From Desulforamulus ruminis DSM 2154 (lineage in GTDB: Bacteria > Bacillota > Desulfotomaculia > Desulfotomaculales > Desulfotomaculaceae), in contig NC_015589.1 in the NCBI RefSeq assembly GCF_000215085.1, positions 1,736,001-1,800,000 of the forward strand: a stretch of 64,000 nt of DNA. The letters are read 5' to 3'. A model generated the notes under the pieces. That model had not been told where the DNA came from. It ran no database searches and saw only the letters and a program-made list of their open reading frames with translations. The translations under genes and the position numbers were made by a program. Shown in pieces: positions 7,915 through 15,985 of the stretch (the first letter of the stretch is position 1; each line of letters opens with the position of its first letter).

Positions 7915-8937
7915 ATGAATATTAGGAACTTACAGAAAATGCTCTCAAACATTACCGAGATAAAGCTGCTTGGGAAAACGGCGAAGGTAAACGAAGTAAT
8001 CTGCCATATTATAGGTCTTGTTCGCTATGAGCATGACCTGCGCATTGTTGCTTTACAATACGACGGAGCGTTTGCCGAGCGTATTGAGGCAGATGAAATC
8101 GCATACCCGCAGACCAACCGGGAGTTTCTGCGCAGTGACAAAAATATGAATATGACAAATATTTTCCATGCTGTAAATACAATAAGTATCGGAGAAAAAC
8201 AGTTTGCTGTGGGCGGAACAGAAACCACGCGCTGTGATTTGCAAAACTGGGAAATGCTAGTGATGCTTATCGAGTTTTTAAGGCTGGGATGGAATCCATC
8301 CGGCATCGAGTATCAAAATATTGAAAGCTTGTTTTTGACCATTGCCGAGCTTTCAGGAGAATATGACTGTATGCCGGATTTTGGAGAAAGCCCCGTTCTG
8401 CATCTTACATTCCGATATGAACCTGTACCATATTTGGTTGAGCAGTCTGTAACGCTGGCAGTCGGTACAAAATATCCAGACAGGCTGTGGTTCCAAGATA
8501 AAAACACAGAAGAAAAGCATTGGGTGCAAATCAACCGGGTCTATCTTTTGGATATATGGGAAGAAGCAATGAAAATCTTTAACGATCCTTGTTTGACAGA
8601 GAAATTCACCGCCGCCGAACTCGAAAGGAATAAAGAAGAGTTTGAAAGAGGCCTCACTGCAATTTGTCCCAGGTGCATGTGCTTTCCCGTAATTGAATAT
8701 GAGTGTGAAGAAGATATAGCCCTGCAATTCCATTCAAAAACATGGCTGGACGCTGAGCCGGATGATAGTGGCTACTGCATAGGCTTCCTCATGAAGCCGG
8801 ATGAAAAAATAGGTGTTTTAGGACTCCCGCTCAAGACGGCAATGGTTCAAGAACCAATGCCCCAGGATACCCTCATAATCCAATCGGAATTGTTTTCGTA
8901 TATCAAACCTCAAAAATATGAAGATGTCACTATGTAA
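7915..8937 (+). CDS. Hypothetical protein, 340 residues
   Basis: I do not recognise this protein. The ATG start has GGGAGA 9 bp upstream and the frame stays open for 340 codons with plausible composition. It is soluble, acidic and rich in aromatic residues, with no signal peptide and no clear membrane segment. One C-x2-C-x-C cluster (CPRCMC) lies near residue 251 and a Glu-rich stretch follows. The gene is more A+T-rich than its neighbours and stands alone between the ABC operon and gpr, with a hairpin downstream. These points suggest a late arrival or a stand-alone accessory gene. No function is proposed. Confidence 0.7.
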   Translation: MNIRNLQKMLSNITEIKLLGKTAKVNEVICHIIGLVRYEHDLRIVALQYDGAFAERIEADEIAYPQTNREFLRSDKNMNMTNIFHAVNTISIGEKQFAVGGTETTRCDLQNWEMLVMLIEFLRLGWNPSGIEYQNIESLFLTIAELSGEYDCMPDFGESPVLHLTFRYEPVPYLVEQSVTLAVGTKYPDRLWFQDKNTEEKHWVQINRVYLLDIWEEAMKIFNDPCLTEKFTAAELERNKEEFERGLTAICPRCMCFPVIEYECEEDIALQFHSKTWLDAEPDDSGYCIGFLMKPDEKIGVLGLPLKTAMVQEPMPQDTLIIQSELFSYIKPQKYEDVTM

Positions 8938-9083
8938 TTTCCTGAACTATAGCTTACAGTGCAAGTGCTTTGAAGATGCGTGTGGAACCGTATGATATAT
9001 TTCAATGACCCGTAGTTTTTGCGAAAAAACAAAGGAAAAGGAATCCAGAAAGGATAAGCAGCATCCTTAAAGTGTGAATCAAG

Positions 9084-9119
9084 AACCTCCCTAGCCTGTA
9101 TTTTGTCGGTTAGGGAGGT
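9084..9119 (+). terminator. Hairpin downstream of the 340-residue hypothetical gene
   Basis: ACCTCCCTAGCC and GGTTAGGGAGGT form a 12-bp stem with one mismatch and an 11-base loop. It is followed only by CTTGAC, not a T tract, so termination may be weak. The rest of 8938-9206 shows nothing else identifiable. Confidence 0.5.
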
Positions 9120-9215
9120 CTTGACATTAAATATTATAAAAATGAACAGGCTGTAAAGATTTACTTGGTATCCTGCATTTTTTTAGCCAAATACTAAAAA
9201 TAGGAGGTGGCTAAT

Positions 9216-9404
9216 TTGCAGGACCATGAAAAAAAGAAGAAGGAAATAAACAAAGAGAATGTACGTTTTGAAATCGGCCAGGAAATTGGGTGGGTTGATG
9301 AAAGCAATAAAATCGGGTTAACGCAGCCCACCACCGGAGCAGATACCCTAAACAAGGGGGGGCAGGGAAACGAGAGCCCATATACTCCCCGATTTAAGGA
9401 CTAA
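9216..9404 (+). CDS. Small charged hypothetical protein
   Basis: This protein of about 62 residues is Lys/Glu-rich at the start (HEKKKKEINKENVRFEIGQE) and has a disordered-looking Gly/Thr/Pro tail. A GTG at 9207 lies inside the ribosome site, so I prefer TTG 9216, which has AGGAGGTGG five bases upstream. The stop overlaps the stop of gpr on the other strand by 4 bp. The position next to a spore protease gene suggests, but does not show, a sporulation role. No family was recognised. Confidence 0.6.
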   Translation: MQDHEKKKKEINKENVRFEIGQEIGWVDESNKIGLTQPTTGADTLNKGGQGNESPYTPRFKD

Positions 9405-10387
9405 TGCAGGTAAGTGGTATACTCTTCGGAGGAAATGGAAGGATGAAGGGCTAACGAAATGCCCCCGGCCACAATGCGGGCGGTGTTTTCAATCAGCGCA
9501 TCCACTTCCTTGGGAGTCACCATTAATTGCCCGGAGGTATAGGGCTGCAATACATCCTGGATAATTCCCTGGAAGGCTTCCGAATTCATATTGTAGTAAA
9601 CCGGGGCCAAAGCAGGGCTGTTCTTGGTTTGTTCCACCAGGCGGTCCAGGGCTTCGCCGGCAATAACGGCGGCCGGCACCACTGTGGGTACGCCGATGGC
9701 AATGACCGGAACCCCCATGGACTCCTGATTGATGCCGGCCCGTTTATTGCCGATGCCGGACCCCGGGCTGATACCGGTATCGGCCAGTTGCAGGGTGGTG
9801 CCGATGCGCTCCACCGCTCTGGAAGCCAGCGCATCCACGGCAATAATCAGCTCCGGTTGGATACGGTCCACCACCCCTTTAATGATTTCCGCCGTTTCAA
9901 TGCCGGTTAAACCCAGTACCCCGGGGGCCAGGGCACTGACAGAGCGCATACCGTCCTTGATCTCGTCCGGTGCATAGTGATACATATGCCGGGTTACCAG
10001 CGTCATGCCAACCACCTTGGGTCCCAGGGCATCCGGGGTTGCGTTCCAGTTGCCCAGTCCCACCACCAAGACATTGGCGTGTTCGGGAAGATGGATCAGG
10101 GACGATAATTGCTTGGCCAATATTTCAACCACGTCTTGGTGAGCCTGACGGTTATTTTCCCGGATGACTGGAGCCTCAATGGTCACATAGGTTCCTCTGG
10201 GCTTGCCCATGATTTCTTCCGCCTCGGCTTCCTGAATTCGTACGATGGTCACCGTGGCATGGGTATAACTCTCTTTATCCATGGCGCAGCCGGGAATTTC
10301 CTGGCCGGTTTGGCCGCGGACAATTTCATGGGCCTCTACGGCCAGATCCACTTGAATGGAATTTTTTTTAAAAAAATCCAGATCCAA
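9401..10387 (-). CDS. gpr: GPR germination protease (spore protease)
   Basis: GPR is the atypical aspartic endoprotease made in the forespore that degrades small acid-soluble proteins when the spore germinates. The 328-residue protein has the family N-terminus (IQVDLAVEAHEIVRG), the segment VVGLGNWNATPDALGPKVV, and a later DTGISPGSGIGNKRAGIN with VPVIAIGVPTVVPAA. It is made as a zymogen whose N-terminal propeptide is removed. It is monocistronic on the minus strand with an AGGAGGT ribosome site. Its presence shows that the host forms endospores. Expression from a forespore sigma factor is expected, but I could not identify a clear promoter. Confidence 0.95.
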   Translation of the reverse strand: MDLDFFKKNSIQVDLAVEAHEIVRGQTGQEIPGCAMDKESYTHATVTIVRIQEAEAEEIMGKPRGTYVTIEAPVIRENNRQAHQDVVEILAKQLSSLIHLPEHANVLVVGLGNWNATPDALGPKVVGMTLVTRHMYHYAPDEIKDGMRSVSALAPGVLGLTGIETAEIIKGVVDRIQPELIIAVDALASRAVERIGTTLQLADTGISPGSGIGNKRAGINQESMGVPVIAIGVPTVVPAAVIAGEALDRLVEQTKNSPALAPVYYNMNSEAFQGIIQDVLQPYTSGQLMVTPKEVDALIENTARIVAGGISLALHPSISSEEYTTYLH

Positions 10388-10557
10388 AACAAATACCTCC
10401 TATTAAGAGTCAATGTATCCTTCTCTCTGTATATCCTGTTCCTCCCAGGATTCATTTATACGAAGGACCAGTGTAAAGAAATCGATTTTTTTTCCGTAAT
10501 ATGTTATAATGGCAAAGTATAGGCATTGAAGACCATATTAGGAAGGGAATCTCAGGG

Positions 10558-11112
10558 TTGCGAATAATTGGTGGTTTAGTCAGAGGGCGAAACCTGAAAA
10601 GTCCCAAAGGAATGTCCACAAGGCCCACCTCAGACAGAGTCAGGGAAGCTCTTTTTAATATTCTTTCACCCCGGGTTTCCGGCAGCTATTTTTTGGATTT
10701 ATTCAGCGGAACCGGAGCGGTAGCCATTGAGGCCCTCAGCCGAGGAGCCGAAAGGGCGGTCATGGTAGAAAAGGATCGCGGAACGGCCGGGATTATCCTT
10801 AGTAATTTAAAGTTGTGTAATTTAACGGAAAAGGCGGAAGTACTCAATCTGGATACCAACCGAGCCATTTCTGTATTGGCCGCCCGGAAGGTTCCTTTTG
10901 ACTTGATTTTTATTGATCCACCCTATAAAAAGAACTTTGAAGTTCCCACCATGGAACAAGTACAGCGGTTTGATCTACTGGTTGATAACGGGATTCTGGT
11001 GGTTGAAAGTGATAAAAACGATCTGCCGCCGGATGATGTAGGAAAACTGACCGCCTACCGGCGTGAAAAATATGGTGACACAGCATTGACATTCTATCGA
11101 TATGACAGCTAG
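10558..11112 (+). CDS. rsmD: 16S rRNA (guanine966-N2)-methyltransferase
   Basis: RsmD methylates G966 of 16S rRNA in the 30S subunit. Motif I of the Rossmann methyltransferase fold is DLFSGTGAVAIEALSRGA near residue 45, and the catalytic DPPY-type motif is FIDPPYKK near 118. The TTG start begins the usual RIIGGLVRGRNLKSPKG. A TATAAT at 10505-10510, without a good -35 box, may be its promoter. coaD follows within a few bases of the stop, the same pair as in Bacillus (ylbH-coaD). Confidence 0.93.
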   Translation: MRIIGGLVRGRNLKSPKGMSTRPTSDRVREALFNILSPRVSGSYFLDLFSGTGAVAIEALSRGAERAVMVEKDRGTAGIILSNLKLCNLTEKAEVLNLDTNRAISVLAARKVPFDLIFIDPPYKKNFEVPTMEQVQRFDLLVDNGILVVESDKNDLPPDDVGKLTAYRREKYGDTALTFYRYDS

Positions 11113-11125
11113 CGGGAGGCAAAAA

Positions 11126-11614
11126 ATGCGAATAGGTGTTTATCCAGGCAGTTTCGACCCCATCACAAACGGTCATTTAGATATTATTGAACGATCGGTT
11201 CTGCTGTTTGACTGCTTGATTGTGGCTGTGGCAAAGAACTCCCAAAAAATAAAGCCTCTCTTTACGGTTGAAGAGAGAGTGGACATGCTGGAGACCATTT
11301 TAAGCAAATACCCCAATGTCATTGTGGATTCTTTTGACGGCTTAACCGTAAATTACGCTTTAAAACAAAGCGCCAATGTGATTGTCCGGGGTTTGAGGGC
11401 CATTACCGATTTTGAAAGTGAGTTTGTCTATGCTCTCACCAATAAAAAGCTGGCTCCGGAGTTGGAAACCCTGTATTTAATGACCCGGGCTGAATATTCT
11501 TTCATTAGTTCCAGTATTGTTAAAGAAGTTGCGTCCTATAACGGTTGTCTCAGTGCAATGGTTCCTGAAGCGGTAATCCAGAGATTAAAACAAAAATTTG
11601 GTTATGCTAAATAA
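11126..11614 (+). CDS. coaD: Phosphopantetheine adenylyltransferase
   Basis: CoaD transfers AMP from ATP to 4'-phosphopantetheine, the penultimate step of coenzyme A synthesis. The nucleotidyltransferase motif YPGSFDPITNGHLDII (T/NGH with H17) starts the protein, and the second signature ISSSIVKEV lies near residue 127. The frame is open from 11102, but ATG 11126 is the right start: GGGAGG lies 7 bp before it and it gives the normal length of 162 residues. Confidence 0.95.
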   Translation: MRIGVYPGSFDPITNGHLDIIERSVLLFDCLIVAVAKNSQKIKPLFTVEERVDMLETILSKYPNVIVDSFDGLTVNYALKQSANVIVRGLRAITDFESEFVYALTNKKLAPELETLYLMTRAEYSFISSSIVKEVASYNGCLSAMVPEAVIQRLKQKFGYAK

Positions 11615-11631
11615 CCGGGGAGGGATAAACG

Positions 11632-12072
11632 GTGGAGCTCTTTAATGTCCTGAATGAGCTGGAGGAACTCATTGAGGAGAGCCCCAAGGTGCCGATGACA
11701 AGACGGATTATGGTAGACGAGGGCAGAATTCTCGACTACCTTGATCGTATCCGCACCTCGCTTCCGGAAGAAGTTCGCCAGGCAAAATGGCTGGTGAAAG
11801 AACGGGATAAGGTACTCTCTGAGTCTAAAAAAGAAGCCCAGCGGATGTTGGAGGATGTGACCCGCGAAATTGAAAAACGTGCGGATGACAGCGAAATTGT
11901 AAAACAGGCCGAGCAAATTGCCGAGGCAACCATTAAGAAAGCGGAAGAAGTAGCAGGACAAATCCGCTTAGGTGCCAGGGAATATGCTGATGAAATTCTC
12001 CAGGGTTTGGAGGAAAAACTAGGTAAAATAGTGGAAGAAATACAAATGGGCAGAGAAGAGCTCAGAAAATAA
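11632..12072 (+). CDS. Conserved coiled-coil protein after coaD
   Basis: This acidic protein of 146 residues, GTG start, is almost entirely predicted helix with Glu/Lys/Ala heptads. It resembles the stator-stalk (b subunit) region of F-type ATPases and DivIVA-like coiled coils, and similar proteins are often annotated as ATPase-like. It has no membrane segment and no nucleotide-binding motif, so a real ATP synthase subunit is unlikely. It sits 17 bp after coaD with a terminator directly downstream, so it ends the rsmD-coaD operon. Function unknown. Confidence 0.75.
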   Translation: MELFNVLNELEELIEESPKVPMTRRIMVDEGRILDYLDRIRTSLPEEVRQAKWLVKERDKVLSESKKEAQRMLEDVTREIEKRADDSEIVKQAEQIAEATIKKAEEVAGQIRLGAREYADEILQGLEEKLGKIVEEIQMGREELRK

Positions 12073-12082
12073 CCAACTAACG

Positions 12083-12110
12083 AACCGGAGAAGTTCTTTC
12101 TCCGGTTTTA
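12083..12110 (+). terminator. Terminator of the rsmD-coaD operon
   Basis: AACCGGAGAA (12083-12092) and TTCTCCGGTT (12098-12107) form a perfect 10-bp stem with a 5-base loop, followed by TTTTAATT. Confidence 0.8.
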
Positions 12111-12125
12111 ATTATGCCTTATGGA

Positions 12126-12443
12126 TTAGGTTTTTCTTTTACTGATTTTGCAATGTAAACAAGGAGAAAGGACTTTTTTCCCTTGTTTAAAACGTTTGCC
12201 GATGAACAAAATTCCCAGCAGGATCATAATTTCCAAAACTTCAAAGCCCATTAAAGTACCATAATAAGCCGAGGGACTGTGACTTCCCAATGTATTGTAC
12301 CATTCAGGAGGAACATTTAAGCAAAATAAAATAAGGGCCAGGGCAATCACCAGGGCGTAGGAAATGCTCCGAGTGATCAAAAGATACAACCAGGATACGG
12401 CCATAAAAATTAAGAATCCAAATTCAACGATATTCGGCACCAT
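12126..12443 (-). CDS. Small membrane protein, two or three segments
   Basis: This hypothetical protein of 105 residues has hydrophobic segments at about residues 7-24, 28-43 and 65-83. The C-terminal tail is short and very basic, with a single C-x2-C (CLHCK). The start codon is ATG 12443 with GGTGATT just upstream. The gene stands alone, convergent with the coaD operon. No family is recognised; topology suggests a cytoplasmic basic tail. Confidence 0.55.
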   Translation of the reverse strand: MVPNIVEFGFLIFMAVSWLYLLITRSISYALVIALALILFCLNVPPEWYNTLGSHSPSAYYGTLMGFEVLEIMILLGILFIGKRFKQGKKVLSPCLHCKISKRKT

Positions 12444-12504
12444 GGAATCACCTTGCTGTAGTTTTACCTACAGTATGAGGAAATCCAGTCAATTTTAAAC
12501 AAAA

Positions 12505-12616
12505 AAAGAATAGAACACGGATGATACGGACTTCAACTGATTTTTACGGATTTAATAATTTATATTAAAAATCCGCGAAAATCCGTATAATCCGTTCAAT
12601 CCGTGTTCTATTCTTT
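12505..12616. repeat. 112-bp intergenic inverted-repeat element with ATCCGT modules
   Basis: The ends AAAGAATAGAACACGGAT (12505-12522) and its exact complement (12599-12616) form 18-bp perfect inverted repeats. The interior holds further ACGGA and ATCCGT copies that extend the pairing (TACGGA, TTTTACGGAT, AAAATCCG, ATCCGTA, AATCCGT). No coding frame is present. It looks like a dispersed palindromic (REP/MITE-like) element and could also end transcription from either side. Confidence 0.65.
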
Positions 12617-12648
12617 ATCCGGTTGTTCGTTGTGTTATCTGTGCCGGG

Positions 12649-13698
12649 TTAGCCTAAGCTTTTTAAAATGGTTTGCCAGTCGCAATATTTCTCCACGTTC
12701 TCCAAGGCTTTATGAATACTGCCTTGGTCTGCAGGGGTAATGCGTCCCGACAGCTCGCTGAGTTTTTCAATGGTGGTATAAGTGTCATAGTGAACCAAAA
12801 TCACCGGTACATCCTTTTCTACAGCCCGGCTGATGACTTTGACATCCGGGTACAGGCCTCCGGTGAGAATAATGGCGGAAGTGCTGGTCTCCAGTGCGGC
12901 CAGAGCCATATCCGCCCGGTCGCCGCCGGTGATGAAAACCTTATTATTGGTACGTCTTAAAAAGGCCAGGGCGCTTTCGATGGTCATGGCGCCTACCATA
13001 ATGTCTTCCACCAGCAGGTCCAGATGTTTCTCACCGGTTAAAAGCTCTCCCCCCAGTACTTCATAAACCTGGGCTACCGAGGGCGCGGTTAATTCCGTTA
13101 TCTTGGGGATAATCCCCAGGGTTACAAAGCCGTTTTCATTTAACAGGGGCTTATACACGCCTTCGATTTTTGCCAGAATGGGTCTGGGAACATGGGTAAA
13201 GAGATTACCGATCACAGGAACGCCGGAGTATTGAATATATTTATTGAAAAACACCGCCTGATCAAGACTGTAATCATTTTTAACATTAATCAGATAGATG
13301 GCGCTGGATTTAAGTTTTGCCGCCAGGGAAGGGGCATCCAGACCAATGGTACCCATAATGTGGGGGAAAATGGCGCTGTCCACAATGACCAGATCCGAAT
13401 GGGCGGAAAGCTGATGAAAGGCTTCTTCTATGGTCTGGAGCATTTCCGCCTGCCGGTTGCCCCGGGACAGATAGAAGGGGCTGGCATTGGTGGGAACAAT
13501 GGTCTCCAGGGGGGCGTCCATATTTAAAATTTCCTTCATTAAGACCGCATCCTCGTCGGCCTTGCCGGCTGTCACCGCAACTCCCACCGGTTTGAAATAA
13601 GACACTTTGAGGCCTTCCTGTTTAAACTTAAGGGCAAGCCCCACTGCCATTGCCGTTTTGCCGCTGCCTGCGGAACCCATAATAAACAGGCTTTTCAA
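12649..13698 (-). CDS. P-loop ATPase with DRTGG-type domain
   Basis: The N-terminal half is a BioD/CobB-like P-loop domain with MGSAGSGKT and SYFKPVG, the architecture found at the N-terminus of long phosphotransacetylases. The second half resembles a DRTGG regulatory domain (FITGGDRADMALAALET, AIILTGGLYPD). An ATG-like frame opens at 13716, but TTG 13698 has GGTGAGGTG 7 bp upstream and starts directly at the P-loop strand. The gene lies 50 bp downstream of the acyl-CoA synthetase gene and is probably co-transcribed. That suggests a sensor or regulator of acetyl-CoA/acetyl-phosphate metabolism (inference). Confidence 0.75.
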   Translation of the reverse strand: MKSLFIMGSAGSGKTAMAVGLALKFKQEGLKVSYFKPVGVAVTAGKADEDAVLMKEILNMDAPLETIVPTNASPFYLSRGNRQAEMLQTIEEAFHQLSAHSDLVIVDSAIFPHIMGTIGLDAPSLAAKLKSSAIYLINVKNDYSLDQAVFFNKYIQYSGVPVIGNLFTHVPRPILAKIEGVYKPLLNENGFVTLGIIPKITELTAPSVAQVYEVLGGELLTGEKHLDLLVEDIMVGAMTIESALAFLRRTNNKVFITGGDRADMALAALETSTSAIILTGGLYPDVKVISRAVEKDVPVILVHYDTYTTIEKLSELSGRITPADQGSIHKALENVEKYCDWQTILKSLG

Positions 13699-13748
13699 TG
13701 GTAAACACCTCACCATCTCTTTATTGTATTTTCTCCAATTTTACAAGA

Positions 13749-15854
13749 TTAAATGTTAATGGTAATTTTTATATCCAACGCCGAGTAGCCGTCGGTATAG
13801 GCTAACAGGGGATTAATATCCATCTCGCTGATTTCCGGAAAATCAAGTACCAGCCGGGCTACTCGGGATACCATATCAATAATGCTGAACATATCCGAGG
13901 GTTTTTCCCCCCGGTAACCCCGCAGCAGGGTGTAGGCTTTGGTCTCGGTAATCATGGCCTGGATTTCCTGACGGGTCAGTCCCCGGGCCAGGCGGAAAGA
14001 CACGTCCTTTAACAGGTTTACATATACGCCGCCCAAACCAAAGGCAATGAGCGGGCCGAATTGAACATCCCGGGTCATACCAATAATCAGTTCCGTTCCT
14101 TTGGGCATCATTTTACCCACTTCAATGCCATGGGGAATCACATTAGGCAGATAACGCTGAACATTTTCCATAATCTCAATAAAACCGTTGCGCACTTCTT
14201 CGGAATTATGCAAACCGATTTTAACGCCGCCCACATCGGTTTTGTGCATAATCTTTGGAGAAGCAACCTTTAATACCACGGGATAACCGATTTCCTCAGA
14301 CAAGGCCACCGCTTCCTCCGGCGTTACGGAAAGTTTGACCGGCACAGCGGAAATACCGTAGGCTTTGGCCACGGCCGCTGCTTCGCTGCCCAGCAAAACA
14401 CTGCGGCCGTCCCGGAAAACATCGTAAAAAATGGCTTTTACCCGATTTTGATCAATGTCGTCCAGTTCGATTTCACCGATCTCCGCGCCGGCAGCGGAAG
14501 TTCTGGCATAGCTCACCATGCCGGCAATGGAATAGACGGTGGGTTCCGGAAAGGTAAATACGGGAATTCTGGCCTGGGCCAGCTTTTTAGCGCCCTCCGC
14601 CAGCACCCCGCCGCCCATGTAGGCTGAAAAAATCGGTTTATCCGGATATTTTCCGTGGAGATCAATAATTTTCTGGGCAATGTTTTCCGGGTCGGTTACG
14701 GCGGTGGGGCAGACCAGAACCACAATGCTGTCTACATTGGGATCCTTTAAAACCGATTCCAGAGCAGCGGCGTAACGATCCGCCCGGGCATCTCCCAGCA
14801 CATCCACCGGATTATAAATATTGCCTTCCGCTGGCAAATGGGACCGCAGAACTTCCAGGGTTTCTTTTTCAAAACGGGCCATGGTCAAACCGGAATTTTC
14901 GATGGCATCCGCTGTCACAATGCCTGGACCGCCGGCATTGGTTACAACAGCAACCCGGTCTCCCTGGGGAATGGGTTGATAGGAGAAAGAAAGAGCCAAG
15001 TCAAATAGTTCCGTCATGCTGTTGGCCCGGAGAATACCCGCCTGCTTAAAAGCAATTTGATAGGCCAGATCACTACCCGCGAGGGCCCCGGTATGGGAAG
15101 AAGCGGCCAGGGCGCCGGCTTGACTGGTGCCGGATTTAAGGACAATAACCGGTTTTTTCCTGGAGGTACGGGCTGCCACATCCAAAAAGTGTCTGCCGTT
15201 TTGTACATCTTCTATGTAACAAAGGATGACCCTGGTGAAAGGGTCGTCCGCAAGGGCTTCAATAAAAGCGGCTTCATCCAGATCCGCCTTGTTGCCAAGG
15301 CTGATGACCCGGCTGAACCCCAGGCCGATGGATTTGGACCAGTCCATGATGGATACCAGCATGGCCCCGCTTTGGGAAATGAAGGCAATATCCCCTTTCA
15401 GGGGGAAAACAGCGGAATAAGAGGCGCTGATGGGAATATGGGTATCCATCAATCCCACGCAGTTTGGACCCACCAGACGAATCCCGTATTTATGGCAAAC
15501 AGCAAGCAGTTTTTTTTCTAATTCCAAACCTTCCGGACCAATTTCCTTAAATCCGGGAGTGATCACCACAATGGTTTTAATGCCCACCCGCCCACATTCA
15601 TCTACTACCTCCGGGCAATGCTTGGCGGGTACACAAATAACCCCCAGATCCATCTTTTCAGGAACTTCCAAAAGGGATGCAAAGCAGGGAAGCCCCTCTA
15701 TTTCCGATTCCCTGGAGTTAATGGGAAAAATACTTCCTTTAAATCCACTGGCAAGGACATTTTTTACCAAAATATTCCCTATTTCTCCATCTGTTTTGGA
15801 TGCCCCGACAATGGCCACAGACTTTGGATGAAACAGAGATGCTAAGTCCGCCAT
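13749..15854 (-). CDS. Acetyl-CoA synthetase (ADP-forming), fused alpha-beta
   Basis: This enzyme interconverts acyl-CoA, ADP and phosphate with the acid, CoA and ATP, conserving energy as ATP. The CoA-binding Rossmann domain starts LFHPKSVAIVGAS. The succinyl-CoA-ligase-like domain carries the phospho-histidine region (SSHTGALAGSD). A C-terminal ATP-grasp domain runs from about residue 480, with YPVVLKVASPKIMHKTDVGG. The open frame extends to 15923, but ATG 15854 has AAGGTGAGG just ahead and begins at the conserved MADLASLFHP, giving about 701 residues. The fused form is usual in anaerobes. Acetate is the likely substrate, though other acyl groups cannot be excluded. Confidence 0.9.
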   Translation of the reverse strand: MADLASLFHPKSVAIVGASKTDGEIGNILVKNVLASGFKGSIFPINSRESEIEGLPCFASLLEVPEKMDLGVICVPAKHCPEVVDECGRVGIKTIVVITPGFKEIGPEGLELEKKLLAVCHKYGIRLVGPNCVGLMDTHIPISASYSAVFPLKGDIAFISQSGAMLVSIMDWSKSIGLGFSRVISLGNKADLDEAAFIEALADDPFTRVILCYIEDVQNGRHFLDVAARTSRKKPVIVLKSGTSQAGALAASSHTGALAGSDLAYQIAFKQAGILRANSMTELFDLALSFSYQPIPQGDRVAVVTNAGGPGIVTADAIENSGLTMARFEKETLEVLRSHLPAEGNIYNPVDVLGDARADRYAAALESVLKDPNVDSIVVLVCPTAVTDPENIAQKIIDLHGKYPDKPIFSAYMGGGVLAEGAKKLAQARIPVFTFPEPTVYSIAGMVSYARTSAAGAEIGEIELDDIDQNRVKAIFYDVFRDGRSVLLGSEAAAVAKAYGISAVPVKLSVTPEEAVALSEEIGYPVVLKVASPKIMHKTDVGGVKIGLHNSEEVRNGFIEIMENVQRYLPNVIPHGIEVGKMMPKGTELIIGMTRDVQFGPLIAFGLGGVYVNLLKDVSFRLARGLTRQEIQAMITETKAYTLLRGYRGEKPSDMFSIIDMVSRVARLVLDFPEISEMDINPLLAYTDGYSALDIKITINI

Positions 15855-15985
15855 GGGCCTCACCTTCCAATCCATATTCAGTGCTTTATCATTTCCCCGT
15901 GTTTGTTTGTAGTTTTTCCACAAGCTCAGGAGGAATACCTTCCGCTACTTCTAAAAAGACTGAAAATAAATGCCTCTTTTCATTG

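Noticed and set aside
9121-9140. TTGACA followed by TATAAA as a promoter for the small gene at 9216
   Set aside because: The two boxes are only about 8 bp apart, far from the usual 16-18.
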